Shown here piece after piece: positions 1 through 8,929 of a stretch of DNA of 64,000 nucleotides. Positions within the stretch are counted from its first letter, which is position 1. Every line of letters begins with the position of its first letter. This DNA is from Pyrus communis (taxonomy: Eukaryota > Streptophyta > Magnoliopsida > Rosales > Rosaceae): NCBI RefSeq assembly GCF_963583255.1, contig NC_084817.1:8562121-8626120 (forward strand). Direction: 5' to 3'. A model generated the notes under the pieces. It ran no database searches and was not told the origin of the DNA. It saw only the letters and a list, made by a program, of their open reading frames with translations. The translations under genes were made by a program, and so were the position numbers.

Positions 1-44
1 ATAAGGACGGAGAAGCTTAAATAACGCAACAAAAGCAAGCTTGA

Positions 45-546
45 GTAATTATCAATGTCGTTGAAATTACTAAAACAATGAAAAATAGAAAGTCTTACCT
101 CATGTGAAGTTTTCGAAACATCAATTTCGTGTTTCGTTTGTCAAAAATAATTTTTCTCAATCAACGTATTTGTAGTTTCATTGCTTAGAGTTTTGTTCAA
201 CAATGAAGGGTGAGAAGAGTTTTGATAGTTGAAGAAGATAAATACTCGTTAAAAGTAACTTGGGGTGTATATAAATTTTTTATTTTTTAAAAATCTAATA
301 TGATCAAAATTAGAGTAATAAGTCATTTAATATCAAATTTTAACGTGCGGTGCTAGAATAAAAAACAATAAAAAAAATACATAAACAATTAAGCGAGAAA
401 CAATTATCGTGTAATTTTCCGCCAGTGCTACCATCTTCCAAAGTGGCCTTTAACAACGCAAAGGCAACTTCCTCCTTTACGTCGTCTATGGAAACACTGC
501 TGCCGCGTCTAGCCATCCCTTTTACATATGCTCTTCTAGCATAAAC
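45..546. repeat. Direct repeat, first copy (second copy at 2217-2699)
   Basis: This stretch and 2217-2699 read almost the same, base for base, in the same orientation. Both start in the segment 'gagtaattatcaatgtcgtt' and run into the fourth exon of the minus-strand proteasome-like copies. The part left of position 408 corresponds to intron 4 of that gene on the minus strand. It has no counterpart in the intron of the + strand gene beyond its first ~35 bases. Confidence 0.85.
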
Positions 547-1225
547 CATACCAGAGCCCATAATAGCAAATGTCTCGATCTTCCGTTGAAATCCTCTGCC
601 GCTTCTCAAAACCTTGTCATAGCGATAGCCAAAGGAGTATAATATGGGATGCTGCAACATGCTAAAATTGGTTAGATACTGATTTAAGGTTTTTGGCTAA
701 ATTATATGGTTCAACATATCTGAAATCGATAATTACCCCTCCCTCGATTCCCCCAACGAAGCACTTTCCAGAAGCATCATCTGTAATACTGTCTGGGAAT
801 TCTTTCGCGCTATTTGCAAGCTCTTCAATAGTTACGTATCTGCTAGTCTTTCTTAGTTTTTCCGGTAGGTGCGCCCATATAGCTTTAGAAACTCTAACTC
901 TGCCAACCCTAGTCAAAACTATGGATTCGGTAAGCTGGATCATCTTCTCTTTTCCGTCTCTCTCTCAGAGAATATAAAGGGTAAAGACAGTAAATAAAGA
1001 AACAAAGAAAAAACCTAAACACTGTAAAATAAGAAAATAAAAATAAAAACAAGGATTTATAAACTTACTGTAGACGCCAACCCGGCAAGTTCTGGAGTCG
1101 ACCGCCAGTATCGTGTCTTCGCCGTGGATCACCCCTATGTTTGTTGTGCCACCGGAATCTGGATCCTGTATGTACAACCACAGACAAGTTTGATGTGTTG
1201 TGTAATTCCTAGTTTCATTTTGTAC
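408..1225 (-). pseudogene. Proteasome beta-1-like gene, partial copy A
   Basis: Three exons on the minus strand match exons 2-4 of the + strand gene at 5004-8725: 1165-1069, 963-716 and 651-408. Exons 2 and 3 have exactly the same lengths (97 and 248 nt). Exon 4 is 6 nt shorter. Exon 2 keeps the start of the mature beta subunit (Gly-Gly-Thr-Thr) and the AVDSR motif, but the next residues differ (TCRVG instead of ASRDG). The homology to the + strand gene stops near 1225, inside intron 1, so the Asp-rich first exon is missing. The splice donor after exon 4 reads AT instead of GT (406-407), while both other copies have GT there. Exon 5 is not seen and could lie left of the window. I infer a non-functional 5'-truncated duplicate. 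Exon frames have no internal stops, so the decay is recent. Confidence 0.75.
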
Positions 1226-1302
1226 TGTGGAGACTAAATGCGGAGGAAGGATGTGGCTGAACATGGTACAGGTGTTGGTTATTTATTTTATTTTCCTTAA
1301 AT

Positions 1303-2088
1303 GATTCCAAACTTTATTTATACACGTGTCACCACCACCTGATGCCTCAAATTATTACAACGAAAAAAGGTTTATCCTTCCTCAAGAGTATGACAATGAA
1401 AAAAGGTACATCCTTCCTTAAAACTATTACAATGAAAAAAGGTAAGGTACATCCTTCCTCAAAACAAAAAAGGTACATCCTTCCTCAAAATTATTACAAT
1501 GAAAAAAGGTACATCCTTTCTCAAAACGATTATAAGTTGCTTTTTATAAGAAACAGCAAATTTATAAGTTGCTTTTTATAAGCTCGTGTTCAGGAAGTTG
1601 CTTTTTATAGTCTGCAGTAGAATCCAACACTTGCTTTTTATAAGTTGCAAAAATCATCCCAACATGTTCTGGCTAAAATACAAAGATATTGACCCAAATA
1701 TCTTTGTATTAAAAAAAAAAAAGTAGAGAAATTGATTGAAATTGAATTTACCTTTATGATTATGCTCCAGACCAATTGGAGAAGATCATAATCCAAAAAC
1801 TAGGGCAGAAAATGAGTAAAATATACAAAAAATAAAAGGGTAGAAATTGAAATGGATGGAGGGTTTTTGAATATGGTAAAGCTTAAGGAATTAATTGCTG
1901 CTTTTCTTGTGGAGAGAAGTGGTCAATATCTTTGTATTTTAGCCAGAACATGCTCAATATCTTTTGTATTTTAGCCAAAACATGTTGTGCTCAATATCTT
2001 TGTATTTTAGCCAAAACATGTTGGGTCTAAACTTTATTACAGAGTGTTGTTATTGAGTGGTGACACTTGTATAAATAAAGTTTTGAAT
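1303..2088. repeat. Inverted-repeat unit, possible MITE
   Basis: About 32 bases at 1303-1334 (attccaaactttatttatac...) return in reverse complement at 2057-2088 with few differences. Inside are short tandem repeats of 'ggtacatccttcctcaaaa' (1372-1525). A second inverted pair is built on 'ggctaaaatacaaagatatt' (about 1670) and its complement, repeated three times at 1921-2025. No target duplication was recognised and there is no coding potential. It may be a foldback or MITE-type insertion between copies A and B of the proteasome-like gene. Confidence 0.5.
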
Positions 2089-2216
2089 CTGTAATAGTTT
2101 CAAGGCATCATCTGTAATAAAGTTGTGAATCTGTAATAGTTCACAGATGAACATTAAGGAATGAATCTCGTTACAGAGACCGATCCTTTGCCTTATTTTG
2201 TATGGTGTGTAATCGC

Positions 2217-2699
2217 TTGAGTAATTATCAATGTCGTTGAAATACTAAAACAAGGAAAAATAGAAAGTCTTACCTCATGTGAAACTTTTGAAACATCAAT
2301 TTCGTGTTCCATTTGTCAAAAATAATTTTTCTCAATCAACGTATTTGTAGTTTCATTGATTAGAGTTTTGTTCAACAATGGAGGGTGGGAGGGGTTTTGA
2401 TAGTTGAAGAAGATAAATACTCGTTAAAAGTAATTTTGGGTGTATTTATAATTTTTTTTTAAAATCTAATAAGGTCAAAATTAGAGAAATAAGTCATTTC
2501 ATATCGAATTTTAATGTGCGGTGCTAGAATAAAAAAATTACATAAACAATTAAGCGAGAAATAATTACCGTGTAATTTTCCGCCAGTGCTACCATCTTCC
2601 AAAGCGGCCTTTAACAACGCAAAGGCAACTTCCTCCTTTACGTCGTCTATGGAAACGCCGCTATCGCGTCTAGCCATCCCTTCTACATATGCTCTTCTA
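2217..2699 (-). pseudogene. Proteasome beta-1-like gene, partial copy B (exon 4 fragment)
   Basis: On the minus strand 2699-2569 encodes the end of exon 4, including SIDDVKEEVAFALL and the Gly-Gly-rich turn. It is followed by an intact GT donor (2567-2568) and then intron sequence shared with copy A. The similarity to copy A ends at 2699 in the middle of exon 4, in a short repeated stretch (ctacatatgct). This is a broken fragment with no upstream exons. It is one of three versions of the same exon in 6 kb; the other two are at 651-408 (minus) and 6124-6373 (plus). Confidence 0.8.
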
Positions 2700-2809
2700 C
2701 ATATGCTATCGCGTCTGGGTTTTTTGGATCTGTTTTCAAACTCTTTCTTTCTTATCTCTCAATTTCTCTGGGTTTTCTTTGGATTTGTTTTTGGGTTGCA
2801 ATGTGTTTC

Positions 2810-3939
2810 TGTTTGGGCCCAAAATAATATTGTTGGGCCGAGCAGCAGGATGTGCTCGGCCCAAGGCTGTGTCAAATACTAATGGGCCGAATGATAAATC
2901 CCGGGCCAGTTGGCAGGGTCGGTCAAGTCCTATCCTAAGTAGTCCGGATAAATAGAAGAGGTCGAGGAAGTCCTGGTGCGACCAGGATTCCCGACCGGCA
3001 AAGAATAAAGCCTCGAAAAGAGGGAAAGTTCAGAATCCCAGTGGGAGTAGGTTTGTTCGAGTTAGAGTTGAAACGGGACAAGGACTCCCAATCCAGATCA
3101 GGATGCAAATCGGTCTCAAGGAATGGGGTGCTATAAATACAAGAAATCATGCAACAGAAAAACCCCTTCAATTTAGCATACAATCGCCCTGCGCAAAACC
3201 TCTCAAATACCTTGAGATCTTTTCCTTTTCTTTTTCTGCCGATACACTTTCAGTTTGGATAAACAGCACTGTGGAGGCACCCGGCGAGCACCTTCAGTTT
3301 GGATAAACAGCACTGCTGCCGCAGAATCAGCCGACCGAGAAGCACCTTCAGTTTGGATAAACAGCACTGCGTCGAGGTCGACCGGTTACCTATCTAAGTC
3401 TCGGCCGAGGAGGGTTTTCGAACCCTTGTTGGTAGAGGTCACCTTGCTAGCCTTCTCGGCATAGTCAGGTGTTACGAATTGCATTGCTCGGCGTACTGGA
3501 CGCCGAGTGATTTTATGATTGGATACTTTCAAGTAAGTTTCAGGGTTCGGCATTCCGACAGCCGAACTACATTTACCATCAAGACATACATCACATTTGA
3601 GTACTTGTGCCCATATAGTTTGGTCTCGATTCGGCGTGCTTATACTCTTACGAATATAATCACAGTGACCGAATCGGGCTCCGACGATCTGTGAACTCCG
3701 CAGAATTAGTAGCCTTGTCTTCAGGCTATAGAACCCAGAGACCGAGAGTGTTCCTTCTTCGGTCGCAATCGCAAGATAGAGAAGTCAACGACGCGCTCAA
3801 CGCGACATCAACAAATTTTACTCCTTGGCCAAGCTCGGCCGACGAGTTGGCACGCCCCGCATTCAACCGAAGGACGTAGTTAGCTTATTAGTTACTCGGC
3901 CTGCGCGCCACGTAGGTTTTGTAATTTTTAGAGTCAACA
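2810..3939 (+). mobile_element. Solo LTR of the 47.8-61.7 kb Tat-type Gypsy family
   Basis: It starts TGTTTGGGCCCAAAATAAT and ends GAGTCAACA, as do the LTRs at 47804-48983 and 60581-61695. The 5 bases on each side are GTTTC (2805-2809 and 3940-3944), a target site duplication. No internal retrotransposon sequence is present, so this is a solo LTR left by recombination. A TATA-like box (gctataaatac) is near 3130. It contains three copies of a 'cagtttggataaacagcact' unit. Confidence 0.92.
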
Positions 3940-4091
3940 GTTTCTTTTTCTTATTTCTACCAAAAATCATATTTGGAATCAGATTTATATGGAAACAGGG
4001 CAAGTTGCGAGGATGAGTTTTGTTGTTTGCAGCGAGGCACGCGGTCGAGCGTCCACTTTTTAAAACCAAATCCTAAGGAAATCAAAGCATG

Positions 4092-4200
4092 TTGACTTTT
4101 TCTTACGTTGCATACTGTTGTCTTTTTCTTACGTTGCATACTGTTGTCTTTTTCTTAAGTTACGCAATGTTTCTTTGGGTACTGTCTTTTTCTTAATATG
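4092..4200. repeat. Short tandem repeat (about 30-bp unit)
   Basis: The phrase 'tactgttgtctttttcttacgt' is repeated three to four times with small changes. It lies between the solo LTR and the MITE, and has no coding content. Confidence 0.7.
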
Positions 4201-4223
4201 TGCACGATAATACTTTCATCCCT

Positions 4224-4629
4224 AAGACCATCTTCAATGGTTGGGTTAAAAGCCAAATATTTTAACCCGAAAAATATAGCTTTTAGCTCAGAAACAGCTT
4301 TTCTGCTTCAACCGTTATAGCCTAAAATTTTAGCTCGGGATTATTAAAGAATGTATTTAGGCTATTTTTTTGTTAAATTAATTTTTTAAAAATAAATAAA
4401 TATGTAGACTATCGTAAATTAATTTTATGAATATTTTAATCTAAAAAAATTTAAATTCCGATAAATATTGGGTGGAGTTCACTCCGATTCCTGGGCTAAA
4501 TTTTGGGGGGAATTTGGCCTTGATTTAGCATTTAGCATTTAGCCCAAATTTTCCCCTTAGGTTGGAGTGGGTTTGGGGGGAAATTTTGGGGGATAATTTG
4601 GCTTTTAGCCCACCATTGGAGTTAGTCAA
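4224..4629. mobile_element. MITE-like element with terminal inverted repeats
   Basis: The left end (tcttcaatggttgggttaaaagccaaat, 4231-4258) matches the complement of the right end (atttggcttttagcccaccattggag, about 4596-4621). The inside is AT-rich and non-coding. The TIR type ('caatggt...taaaagccaaat') is a common plant MITE form. Exact borders and target duplication are not clear, so superfamily is not assigned. Confidence 0.6.
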
Positions 4630-4699
4630 GGTGTGAAGGTAAGAACCTTCATCCACTGAGTTCATACCTTTAACTTCATACCTTTCGAAAGTATTACGA

Positions 4700-4915
4700 T
4701 TTGTAATAGTTTATAAACAAACTTTTAATTGAAACTATTTGTAATAGTTTATAAACAAACTTTTCATTGAAACTATTTGTAATAATTTATAAACAAACTT
4801 TTAATTGAAACTATTAGTTGCTCAAGTATCTTATAATTGAAACTATTAGTTGCTCAAGTATGAACGCGTTCCATCTTTCCATTGTAATAGTTTTCATGTA
4901 TAACTATTAGTTGCT
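4700..4915. repeat. Tandem repeats upstream of the proteasome-like gene
   Basis: A unit of about 50 bases (gtaatagtttataaacaaac, followed by ttttaattgaaactattt) occurs three times. It is followed by two to three copies of 'attgaaactattagttgctcaagtat'. The array ends about 90 bases before the ATG at 5004, so it lies in the presumed promoter. A TATA-like stretch (gatataaat) is at about 4951-4959. Confidence 0.7.
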
Positions 4916-5003
4916 AAAGGGCTCAAACACATAGTTGCTCAAACACAGTATAGATATAAATTTTCCACTTGATTCATCCACAACCTGTCAACCACCCAGC
5001 CCC

Positions 5004-8000
5004 ATGGATATGCAGCCTTCTTCCTACGACGACTATCCACCACCTCCATCATATTACCCTCCCTATAATGACCAGTACTACGGCGGGGGCGGCTACCGCG
5101 GGGGCGTCGACGACAGCGACGATGCGGACGACGGCGAGGAAGGCAGGGACGACGAGGACGGAGATGACAGCGGCAACGACAACGACGGAGATAACAGCAG
5201 CGACGATGGAGACGACAGGGTGGACGACGACGGAGACGGCGGCGGCGATGACAGCGGCAACGACAACGACGGAGATAACAGCAGCGACGACGACGATGGA
5301 GACGGCAGGGTGGACGACGACGGAGACGGCTGCGGCGATGATGATGACGGCAACGGCGATGACAGCGAGGAGGACAGCAGTGAAGAGTACGACGACAACG
5401 ACCACGGAGATGACAGCGGTGACGACGACAGAGACAGTGGCAACGACGACGGCGGAGACGACAGTGGCAATGAGGATGAGGTCCGTACTCTCTATTTATA
5501 ATTAGTTACTTGATAAATATCACAAACACTAAATTAATCTGTCAAAATGAAACTAGGAATTACACAACACATCAAACTTGTCTGTGGTTGTATATACAGG
5601 ATCCAGATTCCGGTGGCACAACAAACATAGGGGTGATCCACGGCGAAGACACGATACTGGCGGTCGACTCCAGGGCTAGCCGGGATGGCGTCTACAGTAA
5701 GTTTATAAATCCTTGTTTTTACGGTGTTTAGGGTTTTTCTTTGTTTCTTTATTTACTGTCTTTACCTCTTATATTCTCAGAGAGAGACGGCAAAGAGAAG
5801 ATGATCCAGCTTACCGAATCCATAGTTTTGACTAGGGTTGGCAGAGTTAGAGTTTCTAAAGCTCTATGGGCGCACCTACAGGAAAAACTAAGAAACACTA
5901 GCACATACTTAACTATTGAAGCGCTTGCAAACAGCGGGAAAGAATTCGCAGACACTATTACAGATGATGCTTCTGGAAAGTGCTTCATTGGGGGAATCGA
6001 GGGAGGGGTAATTATCGATTTCAAATATGTTGAACCATAGTTGGCCAGAAACCTTAAATTATGTTGAACCATAGTTGGCCAGAAACCTTAAATCAGTATC
6101 TAACCAATTTTAGCATGTTGCAGCATCCCATATTATACTCCTTTGGCTATCACTGTTATGACAAGGTTTTGGGAAGAGGCAGAGGATTTCAACGCAAGAT
6201 CGAGACATTTGATACTATGGGCTCTGGTAGGGTTCATGCTAGAAAAGCATATGAAGAAGGGATGGCTAGACGACGCGGTAGCGGCGTTTCCATAGATGAC
6301 GTAAAGGAGGAAGTTGCCTTTGCGTTGTTAATGGCCGCTTTGGAAGATGGTAACACTGGCGGAAAATTACACGGTAATTGTTTCTCGCTTAATTGTTTAT
6401 GTAATTTTTTTTTTTTTTTCTTCTTCTTCTTCTTCCTCTTCTTTTTTTTTTTTTTTCTTCTTCTTCCTCTTCTTTTTTTTTTTTTTTTTTTTTTCTTCTT
6501 CTTCTTCCTCTTCTTTTTTTTTTTTTTTCTTCTTCTTCTTCTTCCTCGGGGGGACGGACGAACTGGGTATTTTTTTATATGTATTTTTATTTATTTTCCT
6601 CTCACTTCTTCTTCTTCTTGTTTTTCTTTTGCAGGGTGGGTGGGTATGTTTGGGGGGGGGAGGACGAGTTTCCCATTTTATTTTATTTTATTTTCCTTCT
6701 TCTTCTTCTTCTTCTTCTTCTTCCTTCGGGTTGGGTTGGGGATGTTTTTTTTTTTTATTTTTTTTTATTCTTCTTCTTCCTCTTCTTTCTTTCTGGGTTG
6801 CAGGAGGTTGGGTTTGTGGTGGGGGGACGAACTGGGTTTGGTTTGGGGTTTTTTTTTTATTTTTTATTTTTTTTTTCTCTTCTTCTTCTTCCTCCTTCTT
6901 TCTGGGGTTGCAGGAAGATGGGGGAAGAGAGAGAGGAGGGAGGGACGAAAGGGAGGTTTATTTTTTATTTTTTTATGTACTTTTTATTATTATTATAATA
7001 TTTAAATAGTATTAAATGATTTTTTTGTTTTTAATAATATTTTATTAATTTTTTAATAAAAAAATGAATCCCAAATCAAGCCACGTCATCATTTAACTGA
7101 GAAATAAATGGCCAAACTAACGGAATGTATAACATTGACACAAATTCTAAAGATGAGGTATGGCATTGTCAATTTTAAAAAATAAGGTATGAAAGTGTTG
7201 TGACACCAATAGTTAAGGTAGTTTTTTGTACTTTATCTTTTTTTATTTATGAACAAATTAATAAATATACTACTGATTTTTATTTTTTATTTTTTTTAAT
7301 ACTAATGATTGCTTTTGCCTTTTTCTATTATGTTGGCAGTGGCACACGTGTCCCTTTTTTTTTTTTTCTTCTTCTTCTTCCTCTTCTTTTTTTTTTTGTG
7401 TGGTGGTGGGGGGACGAACTGAGTTTTCCCTTCTTTTTTTTTTTTTTTTTTTTTTCCCTCCTTCCTCTTCTTTTTTTTTTTTTTTATTTCTTCTTCTTCT
7501 TCCTCGGGGGGACGGACGAACTGGGTATTTTTTTATATGTATTTTTATTTATTTTCCTCTCACTTCTTCTTCTTCTTGTTTTTCTTTTGCAGGGTGGGTG
7601 GGTATGTTGGGGGGGGGGGGGGGGAAGGACGAGTTTCCCATTTTATTTTATTTTATTTTCCTTCTTCTTCTTTTCTTCTTCTTCTTCTTCCTTCGGGTTG
7701 GGTTGGGGTTGTTTTTTTTTATTTTTTATTTTTATTCTTCTTCTTCCTCTTCTTTCTTTTTGGGTTGTAGGAGGTTGGGTTTGTGGTGCGAACTGGGTTT
7801 GGTTTGAGGTTTATTTTTTATTTTTTATTTTTTATTTTTTTTTCTCTTCTTCTTCTTCTTCCTCCTTCTTTCTGGGGTTGCAGGAAGATGGGGGAAGAGA
7901 GAGAGGAGGGAGGGACGAAAGGGAGGTTTATTTTTTATTTTTTTATGTACTTTTTATTATTATTATAATATTTAAATAATATTAAATGATTTTTTTGTTT

Positions 8001-8725
8001 TTAATAATATTTTAATAAAAAAATGGTCTCAAATCAAGCCACGTCAGCATTTAACTGAGAAATAAATGGCCAAACTAACGGAAGGTATAACATTGACACA
8101 AATTCTATAGATGAGGTATGACATTGTCAATTTTAAAAGATAAGGTATGAAAGTGTTGTGATACCAATAGTTGAGGTAGTTTTTTGTACTTTATTTATTT
8201 TTATTTATGAACAAATTAATAAATATACTACTGATTTTTATTTTTTATTTTTTTTAATACTAATGATTGCTTTTGCCTTTTTCTATTATGTTGGCAGTGG
8301 CACACGTGTCGCCAACAGTTGGGTATCACGTGACATCTAGAAACCCCATTGAGTCTTACGTACTGTTTTTTGACCGTTTGGGAGCTACTAATGAAAACGC
8401 GGTGTTCGCGGTCTATCAAGCGAATCAAGTATCGAAAGAAGGAGTCGGTAACATTTGCTCAGATTATGGGACTGTAGCGTTTGAAGGTCATCCTTTGGCC
8501 AAATTGCGTGGCAATTATTACATTCAAAGAGTTGTTTTCCAAGAAGAATCATCTGTTGATAAACTGATTCAAATGGCAGAAGTCGACCGTGGAACTCAAG
8601 TTCAATTTTCGAGCGAGGGTAGACTCAAGTATCTATCACTGCAAATTGGCTCTGAAGTGTACAAGATTTATGTTGCAAAATGTTCGGTAACTTTTTTAGA
8701 AAATTTAAATGTTCTCGATGAATGA
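5004..8725 (+). CDS. Proteasome beta-1-like protein with Asp-rich N-terminal extension (5 exons)
   Basis: Proposed exons are 5004-5480, 5600-5696, 5781-6028, 6124-6373 and 8298-8725. All introns are GT-AG, the phases agree, and the total is 1500 nt (499 aa). Exon 1 starts at the first ATG (CCCATGG). It encodes a Pro/Tyr/Gly segment and then about 120 residues almost only Asp, Gly, Ser, Asn and Glu. Exon 2 begins the Ntn-hydrolase fold with GG-TTNIGV. Counting the first Thr as 1, Asp17 (AVDSR) and Lys33 (KEKM) fall in the catalytic positions of beta subunits. MIQLTES and the GSG loop resemble beta-1 (PBA1/PSMB6). Asp of the late D-x-x-S site is kept, with Thr for Ser. Exon 5 adds 142 residues that I do not recognise and that normal beta-1 lacks. 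The short intron 3 (95 bp) has a duplicated ~35-bp piece; reading through it gives a stop. Function is uncertain: a variant peptidase subunit or a decaying paralog. Confidence 0.65.
6393..8297 (+). repeat. Duplicated CTT-rich intron 4 of the proteasome-like gene
   Basis: The intron (6374-8297) consists mainly of two tandem copies of a segment of about 960 bp. Landmarks recur at this distance: 'ggggacggacgaactgggta' near 6549 and 7508, 'aactaacggaa' near 7113 and 8073, and 'tgttggcagtggcacacgtgtc' at 7331 and 8290. The last landmark holds the 3' splice site and the first ~15 bases of exon 5, so intron-exon border sequence was included in the duplication. Long poly-T and (CTT)n runs fill both copies. 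They give long Phe/Leu-only open frames that are not genes. Confidence 0.85.
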
Positions 8726-8879
8726 AGCTCTTGCTACAAGTTACCCGAGCATGTTGACCGTCCACTTCCACTTCCAATTGGATGCTAGGGTGAAAGGGAT
8801 TGCTAGAAGAGCATTGATCGCTTCTGTTCCAAGGTCATGTAATATTGTTCCTTCTGTTGCTGTTGAAGTTAAAGTTTAA
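8709..8879 (+). other. 56-codon open frame overlapping the gene's 3' end
   Basis: An ATG at 8709 opens a frame of 56 codons ending at TAA 8877-8879. It overlaps the last codons of the upstream reading frame and lies before the CACTA insertion. The peptide is not low complexity (for example ARVKGIARRALIASVPRS). I do not recognise it. It could be a lost C-terminal exon of another gene, or chance. Confidence 0.25.
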
Positions 8880-8929
8880 GATGAACTTAGTTTGTTGCTT
8901 CAGTCTAAATTGAATTAAAGGGGTTATGG

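Noticed and set aside
4969..5505. Thr-rich frame (+) and Val- or Ser/Leu-rich frames (-) opposite the Asp tract
   Set aside because: They are shadows of the GAC/GAT triplet repeat. Only the Asp frame joins in phase to the proteasome exon.
6061..7979. Long open frames of Phe/Leu/Ser in 6061-7009 and 7200-7979
   Set aside because: They are translations of poly-T and CTT repeats inside intron 4. Both tandem copies of the intron give the same frames. No domain and no start context.
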